From the NCBI GenBank assembly GCA_036023115.1, contig JAYKKT010000073.1, forward strand, positions 14,536,001 through 14,600,000: a DNA stretch of 64,000 nucleotides. Direction: 5' to 3'. The position numbers and the translations under genes are program-made. Origin of the DNA: Brasenia schreberi (taxonomy: Eukaryota > Streptophyta > Magnoliopsida > Nymphaeales > Cabombaceae). The notes under the pieces are model-generated. The model was not told the DNA's origin and searched no databases. It saw only the letters and a program-made list of their open reading frames with translations. Positions 35,501 through 46,691 of the stretch are shown one piece after another. The first letter of the stretch is position 1. Each line of letters begins with the position of its first letter.

Positions 35501-38293
35501 TAAAACCTTGAGGAAATTTATAAAGTAAATAGAAAAAGATTCAACAATTAGAACGTTAAAGATGATCCATATGAAAATATCATGTTGTAAAAATTATTTT
35601 ATAAGGGATATATTTTTATTATATTTTGGTTGCAGTATTAAGGTACTTTTATATATTTTACCTTAATAATTATATATTATTTGATTAAAAAGGTAAAGAA
35701 ATTGTTGATCAAGTCAGCACATTACATTAGAAAATAAAATTTTAAAATAAACCCTTACCGTGTAGCTTTGGAGGTAAAGCTGAAAATCTCATACATATGG
35801 AATGATACAAAATTCACATTGTACGTAGTAAAAGCACATAAAGAGTGCGTACGATTCTGGAACTGTGAGTTACTAAAGGACTGTTGTTAACTGAAGTTAC
35901 TACTGACCTTTCATTTTATTTCCATTATCTGTTGCTATGGTGCATGGATACTGGTACGGTACCCGTATCTGGTACGGGGTGCATACATTTAAAAAAAAAC
36001 TAATGTACGGATACACCACTATTAAAAATATAATAAAAAATAAATTTAGATGAATGAATTTATTGCAATACCAACTAACAAGTATATCATATCAAAACAC
36101 AAGAAAGTTTCATTCAATAACATCTTCAACTTTATACGTATAACCTTCATATCAAAATTCTAAAATATAATGAGGCATCTAAAAAGCACAGTATAGTATG
36201 AAAATGAAAAGGCTAAAGCAAAGAGCACAATGCACCCACATACACATAGTATCCAGTAATGACTAATTAATGAGTAATAGAAAATACAAAATATTTTCTT
36301 AATGCAACAAACCTAAAGAGAAAAAGAAGAAAAACTTAGCGTGATTCCTTTTGTGAGTCAAATGATTCCAATCAAATGGATTCTCAATTTCACACGGTGC
36401 GTGAGAATTGGAATCCTAGAGGATGCCAAATGGGATGCCCTTCCAGTGAGAATTCATGACCAGTGTTCAGTTGTTCACCGGGGATTCAATCATGTTTAAT
36501 CAATGGCCGGCCTCAAAACTCAATGGAGTGCACATGGAAAACACGATCAATCGAGCGTGATTGTGCGTATCTGAAGATCGATTAATCGATAGTTCCTCAC
36601 CCAAAAACTCAGAGAGAGAGGGAGCCTTCAAAATCTCCAGATAATCGTTGCCTTGGTGGTGATCCTGCCGGTGATGAGTGCAGAGTGCCAGAGAGACAAC
36701 ACGATATCCAGCCACAGAACAGAATACTGAATAGGTTCAGAAATTAGGGGTTTTGCAACCCTTATTTTGAAATTTGGATCAGGTCGACCCATATCCATAT
36801 GGATCGACCTAATCCAACTCCAATGGATACAGATACACGTATCGGTATGTGTACCCATACCTGATAATACTCGATACGGGTACGCAGCCCTAACTGCTGT
36901 ACTCATGCATCAGAGATCTGATGTGAGCAAATTGACCTGACTAGTATGGGTAATTAACAGCCAGTAACTCTTTCTCTTAGTTGCACTTGGGGGTGTTAGT
37001 GAAGAGTTATGTACAACTCGTGACTTTAACCATATGGATTTGCAGCCACGAACATGCCTCCTCAGACATTTTGCCATTGCTTTTGAGTTGGCTGGACTAC
37101 TCAATGGTGATTGACTCCATGGGTTCGTATTTGTTATCAATTCTTTAACATAGCCTTTCTTGTATCAATGATAAGCGTTTACTTTAGTCTCCAGGCATAT
37201 TAGGCAGTGAGTAAAACTTTATACGGTCTATCTACCAGTGGCTAATTGAACAAAATGGTTTGGTACATGCACGTGATTTGAACAGAGAGAATTCCATGTA
37301 TTAGCACCTTTACAAAGCTTTTCTACTTTTGTTATAACACTAACTTCATCCGACTTTATGCATGATGACGATGATGGGTATTATGACCCTTCAAATCCAA
37401 GTTAAACGTCAGTTGGATATTGATTCATAAAAGGTGGAATATGGCATTGTAATTTTTTGTTTCCACAAACATTTAAGTATATTGATTTCCATTTGGTTAA
37501 CTTGCAGTGCAAATGATGAAGAAGAAGTTGCTTCCTGCATGAAAGATTTAAACGCACCGAATTTCTACCCGACTATGGTGGCACTGTGGGTGACAGATTC
37601 TTTTGAAAGAAAGGACACAGAGAGGGGTCGGTTAACGAAGCTTCTTATTTTTTTGTGCAAATCAAAGAATAACTTGCTGAGTCAGCTGCATCTTGTGAAA
37701 GGGTATGTCATGTGATTCAGAGTCGTGTCTATTTGGCTATCGTTTGTTTTAATATTTTGTGGTTTAGGTACGAGTTATTCTGTCAAATTAAGTTTTATGG
37801 TGGCTCCTTTTGGGCTTGAGCTGCCCATTTATCATATCTTGATTTTGGTTAATTTTGAAGAGCCCTTCTCTACCAGAGAAGAAGATGCTTATCAAAGTTA
37901 GACTTTTTTGAGTCAAATGAGCTATTGAAACTGTTTCTGAATATCTTTTGTTTCTCTTCCAGATTTGAGTCTGTTTTCACCATCTTGCCAGATGCCATAT
38001 ATGATGCACCAAAAGCAGCTGAATTCCTAGGTGGTATTCTTGCTAAAGTAATTTTGGAGAACATTATTACATTAGGAGAGGTTGGAAGATTGATACGTGG
38101 AGGAGGCGAGGAGCCTGGTGATCTCACGGAAGCCGGAATCGCAACAGATGTCCTCTGTAGTATATTTGAGATCATAAAGAAGGAGAAAGGTGAGAATGTT
38201 TTAAATGAAATCCGCAGAACTTCTGATTTCCGGCTTGAATATTTCCTCCATCCAGATCCCCAAAGACAGTCAAAGCTCACTGCCTTCGCTTAG
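20590..38293 (+). CDS. EIF4G: Eukaryotic translation initiation factor 4G (eIF4G), 5' partial
   Basis: eIF4G is the scaffold of the cytosolic cap-binding complex eIF4F: it holds eIF4E and eIF4A and recruits eIF3 and the 40S subunit. Visible exons are 20590-20723, 20883-21023, 29149-29216, 29354-29410, 29547-31079, 31196-34485, 37508-37702 and 37963-38293. All have AG/GT borders, and together they give an exact open frame of 1,915 residues ending KLTAFA. The first coding base completes a codon begun in an upstream exon, so exon 1 is missing from view. N-terminal motifs are GGQSRV and ISPGFMN followed by [16 protein letters not shown]. Then come [30 protein letters not shown], the eIF4E-binding site, MIF4G ([13 protein letters not shown]) and MA3 ([18 protein letters not shown]). 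Length and order fit plant eIF4G rather than the shorter eIFiso4G. Introns 2 (8.1 kb) and 6 (3.0 kb) are swollen by transposons. Confidence 0.95.
21024..21627 (+). other. eIF4G intron 2, left part, unremarkable
   Basis: Intron sequence starting GTGGTCC after the exon ending at 21023. It is T-rich with no coding signal and ends where Copia-2 begins. Confidence 0.7.
21628..21998 (-). repeat. 3' LTR of Copia-2
   Basis: About 371 bp, starting TGTAAATAATTG on the plus strand and ending CATTTAACA. It matches 26054-26446 except for scattered changes and a missing block near 21945. Confidence 0.9.
22000..25870 (-). pseudogene. Copia-2 gag-pol remnants
   Basis: From the 5' side (right): a CCHC knuckle in [14 protein letters not shown] near 25120. 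Then GAG-pre-integrase and integrase ([35 protein letters not shown]) at 24326-24703, and [16 protein letters not shown] and [11 protein letters not shown] at 23820-23940. The RT follows with [14 protein letters not shown] and the active site LLYMDDMI near 22930, then [14 protein letters not shown] near 22620. RNase H reads [14 protein letters not shown] and [13 protein letters not shown] near 22170-22240. Frames change many times and there are stops, so nothing is translatable as a whole. Confidence 0.88.
26041..26053 (-). other. Copia-2 primer binding site
   Basis: On the minus strand TGATATCAAAGCC follows the 5' LTR. It differs at two bases from the initiator Met-tRNA site TGGTATCAGAGCC. 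Confidence 0.65.
26054..26446 (-). repeat. 5' LTR of Copia-2
   Basis: About 393 bp, the partner of 21628-21998. It contains a duplicated GGCC-rich palindromic patch, CAGGCCCTAGTGGCCTG, near 26370 that the other LTR lacks. Confidence 0.9.
26452..28294 (+). other. eIF4G intron 2, middle part, no gene
   Basis: Intron sequence without supported coding potential. Short frames on both strands, such as 27366-27614 and 27844-28035, look like chance. Confidence 0.6.
28295..28880 (-). mobile_element. RTE-3: 3' fragment of an RTE LINE in eIF4G intron 2
   Basis: ACAACAACAACTAAGCC at the left edge is the reverse complement of the family (TTG)n tail, and CCTTTTCCCATACTAGA follows. Similarity to RTE-2 and RTE-4 runs to about TTACCCTAG near 28875. 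Only the last 0.6 kb of the LINE is present, with many substitutions. No clear target duplication was found. Confidence 0.85.
29411..29460. repeat. CT/AC microsatellite in eIF4G intron 4
   Basis: A (CT)n run of about 14 units is followed by a short spacer and (AC)n. It starts immediately after the splice donor at 29410/29411. Confidence 0.9.
32563..32583 (+). other. eIF4E-binding motif of eIF4G, non-canonical
   Basis: The codons read YTRDFFM at the place where plant eIF4G has a Y-x4-L-hydrophobic motif (usually YSRDFLL), followed by [13 protein letters not shown]. The Leu position is Phe here. The surrounding context KKRYTRDF and DIADLVMS is conserved. Confidence 0.8.
33118..33795 (+). other. 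MIF4G (HEAT) domain of eIF4G
   Basis: It begins [17 protein letters not shown] and runs through [39 protein letters not shown] and [19 protein letters not shown], ending [16 protein letters not shown]. This is the eIF4A- and eIF3-binding HEAT domain. It is complete, with no disruption. Confidence 0.93.
34486..35939 (+). other. eIF4G intron 6, left part
   Basis: It starts GTACCATG after exon 31196-34485. It is strongly AT-rich with no coding signal. This intron interrupts the MA3 domain between KEFYS and ANDEEEV. Confidence 0.7.
35940..36895. mobile_element. Non-autonomous hAT-like element in eIF4G intron 6
   Basis: The left end TATGGTGCATGGATACTGGT and the complement of the right end (TTAGGGCTGCGTACCCGTAT) form an imperfect terminal repeat. 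Both subterminal zones are rich in GGTACGG / CGTACCC and GATACG words, as in hAT elements. Flanks CTGTTGC and CTGCTGT could be an eroded 8-bp target duplication. There is no transposase. The subterminal words differ from those of hAT-1, so it is another family. Confidence 0.55.
36896..37507 (+). other. eIF4G intron 6, right part
   Basis: Intron sequence ending TTAACTTGCAG at 37507. No gene seen. Confidence 0.7.
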
Positions 38294-39200
38294 AGTACTG
38301 ATCAACGCCTGCTATCTGGGGAACTACACAATTTGCAGAGGATCATCTTGTTCATGCCTCTGATATATTAAAATCCTCGTCTTCTTTTTGTACGTGTCTT
38401 GATCTTCTGTTGGCTACTTCATTACTTAATGAAGCCAATCAGAAGTGTATAAAGAACGAGCTGGTGTGAACACATTATATTCAAAATCGCATTTAAGGTT
38501 ACAATGCAGAGCAAAATATTGGGTCCGAGTCTTGATCTTTGATCAGTTCAGGTCGACTGACTTGTCAGATTCAAAGAGTATACTTGATGTTAACGCATGA
38601 TGAAGGATTATCTTCAAATCTTCACAGGGAACCTCTGAAAGTGTGTGCGCCATGGTACGCAAGTTTGACATTAATTCCCAACATTCCTCAAAACAGGGCT
38701 ACAGGACGTACTTTTGAAGTGTTTGATTCATTAACCCCCCTAACACCCACCAATTTTATTACATAAATATTTCTTACGAAGCTTATAAGACAACGTTATA
38801 AAATGGGAAACCTAGTTTAAATGCTGCTCTAACTCTCGGGCCTCAGGCTTGCCTCCCCTGTACCCCCCTCCCCCAAAAAAATCAATGTAATAAATATTCT
38901 CATAATCAGACGCACTTGAAGGATTTCTTTCTTAGTCATTTACGAACAATCGAAAATGGCGTTTTCTCTAAGATTTGGAAAGACAACCATGCTCATCAGA
39001 ACCCATTTACGATTAAGAATAGATGAGCATCACCTAACTAACGTTTTCAGAAAGAATTAGTTTGTAAAAAGAGTACTTCTCATGGTAGAACTCATAGGAC
39101 TTGGATTGGGGCCATCCCATAAGGACCATACTTGTGTGTGGTACATGTCAAATGGCACAAGGAGCCACGATTCTCCTGGTTAGGGGGTAAACCGAAAGGG
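38294..39200. other. Sequence downstream of eIF4G
   Basis: This contains the eIF4G 3' untranslated region and then intergenic DNA. No convincing frame or RNA gene was seen. Confidence 0.5.
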
Positions 39201-39727
39201 CATTCAAGTTGAAGGTCACAAATTTGATACCTTAAAGAACCAAGTTATGTTTCAGCTTAAGGCAAAAGTCGCGGCTCAAGCATGGTTTAGTCCACGGGTT
39301 ATTTCTGAATGCCATGCCCGAAATGGTTACCATCAGAGAGGGTCTACCCAACCCTAGTTCTAATCAGAGAAACAATACAAATGAGGACATATTTGATTCG
39401 GGTATGCCACATTAACTACCCGTGGTTACTTCTTCTACCCACCTTTATCATATAAGGCATCCATTAATTTCTCAAGGCGGTTTGCTGTCATTGTTGATGA
39501 ACACCGCAGACTTTGACGTTCAACAACTTCCACACTCAGAAGCATTTGAGGATTGTCAATCCTCAGTTACAGCAAGCATGACGGATGCAACAGTTCAAAA
39601 ATTGTTGTTTCAACAAACGTAGTGAATATTTTCGGCAAAATCCAGTTTATTTCCTTTACTTAGAGAAACTGCATCCCGGAGTTGATGACGGTAACGTCGC
39701 AGGCTAAGACCCATGGTAATTGATGAA
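39201..39727. repeat. 0.5-kb dispersed repeat, copy A
   Basis: Similar over its length, by eye about 85%, to 49568-50093. Shared landmarks are GTCACAAATTTGATACC, CAAGCATGGTTTAGTCCACG, TTTGACGTTCAACAAC and CTGCATCCCGGAGTTGATGA. It contains the hairpin GAGGATTGTCAATCCTC. No terminal repeats were seen and no coding function recognised. Confidence 0.8.
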
Positions 39728-39731
39728 GGTC

Positions 39732-39800
<69 letters not shown>
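39728..39800. repeat. TA/GA microsatellite
   Basis: (AT)n of about 10 units joined to (AG)n of about 18 units, at the right edge of repeat copy A. Confidence 0.9.
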
Positions 39801-40123
39801 TTAATATATGCTAGCACACTTAAGTATTTGTAAATCTAAACAAATCTCAAACTATTTGTAAATCTAAACAAATCTCGATCATATACGTTTCAGATTTGAA
39901 CTAACAATACATGTAAATAAAGTATACTTCCTAATTTTTGTATCTCTATAAAAAATCAACTTTCATCCTTTATAATGATTTCATTAATATTTTATTTCTT
40001 TATAAGTATACGTAGACATCTCTCCAGTTCATAACCAGATCGGCAGTTCAAATAAAATCTGAATGAACCTGAAAACCGACTGAATCAGACCTGAAACTAT
40101 AACCGAACCCTGGTCGTTGATGA

Positions 40124-40530
40124 TGTGTTGTGGCCATTCTCGACCATCCAACACAGGTAACGACTGGATTGACCATCCAAACTGTTACCAGTATCTTTGA
40201 TAAGGAAGGATCATAACAGTCAAAGGACATTACCAAACTTTACGGTAAAGCTCTAGATAACGCTTCAGATGAGAGAAGTCGTAGGAGGAAAATCTGGGAA
40301 GAGGGGAGAGCACACTGCTCTATTTAAATAGAGCAGCTAATACAAAAAATGACATTGAAAAATATTGTGAAAAAGGAAAAACCAAACCGAGTTCTTCTCC
40401 TGGGAAACCCTTGTTTGGAAACCTCAAACAAATCCACAAAAGGAATTCCGTTGCAGACTCTCCAGGCGAATAGAAGCACTAGGCCGGAACATAACTGAAG
40501 TACATCACTGAAAGCAGTCAACATCCAACA
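40124..40530 (+). repeat. 5' LTR of Copia-3
   Basis: It begins TGTGTTGTGGCCATTCTC and ends CATCCAACA. A TATA-like CTATTTAAATAGAGC sits near 40320. Confidence 0.88.
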
Positions 40531-40532
40531 TC

Positions 40533-40546
40533 TGGTATCAGAGCCT
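40533..40546 (+). other. Copia-3 primer binding site
   Basis: TGGTATCAGAGCCT, the standard initiator Met-tRNA site, lies two bases after the LTR end. Confidence 0.9.
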
Positions 40547-41800
40547 CGTCACGGACCCTGCAAAAAAAAAATCGCTCAAGTAAAGAGAAAGAGAAAAATA
40601 AAAAGGGAGAGAGAGAGGAGAAAGACAAAAAGGAAAAGGAAGGGAAAAAGGAGACAACAAACGGAAGAGAAGGCAGAAAGGCCGAAGCCGCCCACAGCCA
40701 GAAAGCAGGAAGGTTAGAAGGCCAGAACACGCCAAAGTTACCCACGACAAGAAAGCAGGAAGGCCAGAAAATACCGAAGCCACCCACGACCAGAAGGCAG
40801 GAAGGCCAGAACATGCCGAAGCTGCCCACGGCCAGAAGGCAGAAAGGATAGAACAGGTCAAAACAGCCCACGACTGAAGGCAAAAAGGCCAGAATAGACC
40901 AAAGCGACCAACGACCTAAAGGAGGGCTACCAAGAACAGGCCACAACCAACGCCGCAGAGCGGAACACAAAAAAATAAATAAAGGGAATAACGGAAGAGC
41001 TGTTGGCCACTTCTCCGTGTCTCCCTATCTTCCTCCCCGTAATCAACTTTCCGTTAGAAAAAGCAAGGGAACAATGGCGATCGGCAAACAACCGATCGTT
41101 CCTCCCTCTCTTTCTCTCTCCTCATTTTATATCAACAGAAAAACCGACAGTTGGTTTCAAAAAATCGCGAACCAAAACCGGCGGTTTTTCAAGAAATCGC
41201 CTCGGGCAACGGACTAAAAAGTTCGTTCTGCCCCAACCAATTTTTCATATTTACATTTTGCCACCAGACGAAATAACGAAACTGTCTAAATATTTTTGGG
41301 TGAAAAGATTGTTTTGCCCTTATTGTGCAAAAGGTTAGATGTGCCCTTTGGAAGTTTATGAAAATTACGAATTATCGGGCTATCATTTTACGTTTTTGCG
41401 TTTCCTTGTCATTCATTCAAAAAACAAGATTGTCCTTATACTTTTGAAATAATTACAGATTTGGTCAGAGGGTTAGTTTTAACCCTAATCAATCATGAAT
41501 TTTATAGAAATACCAAAGAGTAATTTTACAAGTTTGTCCTTAGGCTTTTTCAAAATTTTCAAAAGTGGATAGATAGTTAAAATTATGGTTTTACCCTTGG
41601 TATTATTTAAAACGTTCAAAGACAAAAATTCTTTGGGAAAATTTATAAGTTTATCCCAAAGTGCTTATAGAATTATCGTTGGTTTGTTTGTATGATATTA
41701 TGCATCATTCTAACATTATTCTTCCTATGTGTGATATTTGTTTTATATTTGTTTTCTTTTTAGACCGTTTAATTGTTATTATTGCTAAACACATAAAAAT

Positions 41801-44800
41801 GAGCTCTAGAATATGTGTGTTTGAGTTGGCAAAAACTGAGAAGTTTGACGGTCTTAACTTTCAAACATGGAAGAGGAAAATCCCACTAGCTTTAACACTT
41901 GAAGGTGTTAGTATGTGTTGAAGAAAACTATACGTCCGCCACCTCCAAACGCAACTGAGCAACAAGTAGAAATGTATAAAACATTTGTAAAAGATGACAC
42001 TATAGCGAGGACAATCATGTTGACCTACATAGGAAATAACTTGATTAGGGTCTTCGAATAATACCAGACCGCTAAAGAGGTGTTTAACTCAATAACAGCT
42101 AAGTATGATACAACTGTCAAGTTGCATGTGCAGTTGCTACTACAAAAATATAACTCCTTTAAAATGAGAGGAAACAATGTAGTAGAGTATGTAAACCATA
42201 TGTTGGTAATGGCTAGGGACTTAGCCGTAGCAAAATGAGTCATCGCAGAACCGATGCAGATATTAACAATATTAAACAGTCTACCTTCTTCATGAAACAT
42301 GATCACCACTGCCCTCAAATTAGGGCCTGAGATTAACCTTTCTAAGTTGCCCCTAAAACTAACAATAGAAAAAGAACACATGGTCAAAAACAAGAAAAAA
42401 ATACTATTAGTCGAAGATGAGATAACATCTAGCTCCAAAACCATCAGAAGAAAAATAAAGCAAACAAGAAGTTTGACAAGAATAATAAGAAAGACAGTCA
42501 AAATTTTAAGAAACCGTAGGAAACCGCTTCTCGGGTCAATTGTTTAAACTACAGAAAAATGAGACACTACAAAAAGAACTGTTGCAAAAAGAAAGGTGGA
42601 GGAAACAAGCCACAGCGAGGATAATTGAAGAAGTAGGATATAATCTACGTGATTTTAGAGTGCTTATATATGGACCGCCCGGTGATAGGTTGATGGATAA
42701 ACTTAGAAGCTACACGATACATCTCGAAGACTAAGGAAGAGGCAATGGATCTAAATGAATACAAACTTGGAGAACATCGAGTCTATATGGAAAATAATAC
42801 TTTCTCGGATGTTTTGGATATTGGGTCCTTTAGAATATTTATTCAAGGCAAACAAATTATATTTAATGATGTATTAATTATGCCATTTATAAGGCGCAAT
42901 TTGGTCTCAGTCCCTGCCTTGGTAAAGAAAGGTTTTGAGGTCAGGTTTATTCTTGGTAAGGTAACTGTGGGAAATCATGAGAGAATATTATTCTCTAGGG
43001 AATTCGATGTGGAACATGGACTGTTTAAACTTTGTGATAATGAAATTAGTACTTCTTCTGCTTATATTGAGAGTACGTTTACTGTTGATGTGAATATGTG
43101 GCATAAACACCTTGGGCATATAAGTCTAGAAAAGTTGAGAAAATTATCCAACTTTGACTTATTGCCTGGATTTGAGGAAAATACTTTCAACAAGTGTTAA
43201 ACTTGTATATAAGAAAAAATGACAAGAAAAGTTTTTCCTAAGGAATCAACAAAGGCGACAACCCTATTGGAGGCCATTCACATAGATTTATGTGGACCTT
43301 TTAGATTAAAGTAACATCGTGGAAAGGGTTATTTTATAACCTTTATCGATGATTACTCTATATATATGTATTTATATATTTTGGCATATAAATCTAAGGC
43401 ACTTGATATTTTTAAAGAATATAAGCAAGAAGTGGAAAACCAATTAGGGCATTCGATTAAAGTCTTAAGATCAGACAAAGGTAGTGAATATACCTCGGCA
43501 GAATTTTTAGAATTCTATAAAGACTTTGGTATTGCAAAGCAAAATAAAATACGAGAATACCTCAACAAAATGGTGTAGTTGAGAGATACAACATAATCTT
43601 ACTGAATATGACAATGTCTATGTTGATCGATACCTCTCTACCAAAGATATTTTGAGGAAAAACAGTAAGTACAACGATTTACATACTCAATAGAGCACCG
43701 TGTAAAACTCTATTCACTACACCATATGAGATGTGGTTTAGAAGAAAACCAAACCTAGGTCATCTTAGAAGGTGGGGATCTGTTGCACATGTAAATATCT
43801 TTGATGAGTCTAGAGATAAGCTAGGCAGTAGGTCCTTGATATGTATATTCATTGGATATCCGAAAGGTTTAAAAGGATATCAGTTTTATCATAATGACCA
43901 TAGACTCATTGAAAGCATAGATGTTGAATTCTTAGAAGATACTAATAATGATATTCTAGAAAACAATGATGAATGTGTTGATGATCTGGTAGATTTAGAC
44001 TAATTATCTTTTGAGCATATTGAAGATCTTCCTAAAACTATCGAAATCTTAAGTGGATATAAAAGGCCAAAAGCAACTCCGTCCTATTTAAAGGATTATC
44101 ACACTTATCTTGCAAAAAGTGTATAATTCAGTGGATTTAAATGAGTTGATTGATAACTTAACTTATCATCAAGCTATGAACTCATCAGAAGCAACAGATT
44201 GAGAGAAAGCCATGGATGAAAAAATTGAATCCATTGAGAAAAACTAAGTTTAGGAATTGACTGATTTGTCAAAAGGAAGGGAAGCCATAAGCTGTAAATG
44301 AGTTCTGAAAAAGAAATACAAGGTCGATAGTACAATCGACAAGTTTAAAGCGAGATTGGTTGCAAAGGGTTTTTCGTCGAAAGAGGGGATAGATTATGTT
44401 GAGACATATTCCTCAGTTACGAAATTTGCATCCATACTATAATCCTAGCAATAACTGCATACTATAATTTTGATTTACATCAGTTAGATGTAAAAACAGC
44501 CTTTGTAAATGAAGATTTAGAATAAATCATATACATGCATGAACCCGAAGGATTTGTGGTTGAAGATCAAGAAGATAAAGTATATAGGTTGAAAAAATCC
44601 CTATATGGCCTTAGATAATCGCCTCGCCAATGATATTTGACTTTTCAAAATTCTATTATAGAACTTGGGTTTGTAGTTGATAAACTTGATAACCGTGTAT
44701 ATGTCTGGAACAATGGGAGCCACTTTGTTATCCTATCGTTATATATAGATGACATTTTGTTGATTGAAAATGATAACTAGATGATTGTCAAAACTAAGTC

Positions 44801-45703
44801 ATGGTTAAACTCCAAGTTCGAAATGAAGGATATGGGGAAACATCTTATATCTTGGGAATAAAGATCTCTCGAGATAAAGAATTTAGACTCTTATGCCTAA
44901 GTTAGGAGAGATATATTGACTATATCATCAAGAAGTTCAAAATGGGTGAATGCAAGTCTGTTGATATATCTGTTGCAAAAGGGATAAAATTAAGTAAGGC
45001 TGATTATCTCGGTGAAGGATACGATAAGCTTAATGTTCCTTATGCAAAAGTTGTTGGTAGCTTGATGTATGCTATGTTGTGTACAAGACCTAATATCAAC
45101 TTTGTTGTTGGTCTTGTAAGCAGATATCAAAGTAATCCTCGTTGGCAACATTGGGTAGCTGTGAAAAGGATTTTAAGATATCTGAAAGGAACAAAAAACT
45201 TGAAACTGTGTTTTAAAGGAGATAAACTGAAAGTGGTAGGATACTTAGATGTTGACTTTGCTTGGAGCAAAGATGACAGCAAATCAATCTCAAGACAAAT
45301 ATTCTTATCTAGAGGTGGTGATGTTTCTTAGGCATTTAATAAACAGGGTTGTGTAACATTGCATATACAAGAAGTTGAGTATGTAGCTTGCTGTATGGCT
45401 ACAACGAGTATTGTTTGGATAAGTCGCTTCATACATGATTTGAAGTTAAAAATAACCGACGAGTCAGTTGTAATTTACTGTGATAACAATGGAGCAATTA
45501 CTCTTATCAAGAGTGGAGCGGATTGCTCAAAAAACAAGTATATAATGGTGAAATACCACCATGTTCATGATATGGTTATGAGAAAGGAAATATCTATCTC
45601 ATACATGCCAACAAATGATATGTTGGTAGACCCCTTGATAAAAGGCATAATAGAGCAACTTTTCTCAAAACATGTTACAAACATGGGTTTGAAGTATGTT
45701 TGA
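41801..45703 (+). pseudogene. Copia-3 gag-pol remnants
   Basis: The gag start reads KTEKFDGLNFQTWKRKI. The zinc knuckle near 42545 reads CLNYRKMRHYKKNC, where the second Cys of C-x2-C-x4-H-x4-C is Tyr. The protease-to-integrase segment follows (YKLGEHRVYMENN, VDVNMWHKHLGHISLEKL), then the integrase (SDKGSEYTSAEF). The RT has WQLD-like text near 44480 and the active site LYIDDILLIEND near 44740. RNase H reads VEYVACCMATTSIVWI, VIYCDNNGAITLIKS and MLVDPLIKG near 45370-45630. Many stops interrupt it, for example at 43198 and 44003. Confidence 0.88.
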
Positions 45704-45915
45704 TTATTTTGTAGGGAAATAACCACAAAACGGATTAAAGTGTTGTATAGGTAAATAATTATACAACTGATAGATTGTTGTAAAGGAAAATAACTACACA
45801 ATAGGTATTAATTGCAGTAGCAATCATGAAAAGACAATACTAGGTGAAACCCATTAAGAGTGGGAGGAAACGAGTATGTCTGTATACTTAGCTCGAATGA
45901 CGAAGTGGAAGATAA

Positions 45916-46279
45916 TGTGTTGTGGCCATTCTCGGCCATCTAGCACACTGTTACTTATATCTTTGATAAGGAAGGATCATAACAGCCAGAGAACATTATC
46001 GAGTTTTATAGTAATGCTCTGGATAATAACGCTCAAGATGAGAGAAGCCGCAGGAGAAAAATCCAGGAAGAAGAGAGAGGACGCTGCCCTATTTAAACAT
46101 AGCAGTTAATACAAAAAATGACACCAAAATACAAAAAATGACACCAAAAAATACTGTGAAAAAGAAAAAACTAAACTGAGTTCCTTTTCCAAAAAACCCC
46201 GATATAGGAATTTCAAACAAATCTACAAAAAGAATTCGGTTACATACTCTCCCGACGAACAAAACCGAAGTACGTCACA
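45916..46279 (+). repeat. 3' LTR of Copia-3, truncated
   Basis: Starts TGTGTTGTGGCCATTCTC and aligns with the 5' LTR through GAAGTACGTCAC. The terminal CATCCAACA is missing. Confidence 0.85.

Positions 46280-46691
<412 letters not shown>

Larger units (their letters stand above)
40124..46279 (+). mobile_element. Copia-3: old, decayed Ty1-copia element
   Basis: The 5' LTR is 40124-40530, the PBS at 40533 is perfect, and gag-pol remnants lie in copia order. The 3' LTR starts at 45916. It aligns to about 46279 and then lacks the last 30 or so bases, so the right end is truncated. The LTRs differ at many sites. No TSD can be given. It lies between eIF4G and the purine permease gene and ends about 0.4 kb upstream of the latter's start codon. 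Confidence 0.9.

Noticed and set aside
40518..40970. Minus-strand frame of 150 codons rich in Phe, Leu and Ser
   Set aside because: It lies in the leader of Copia-3, antisense, over low-complexity repeated AAGGCAGGAAGGCCAGAA-like text. No domain is recognisable.
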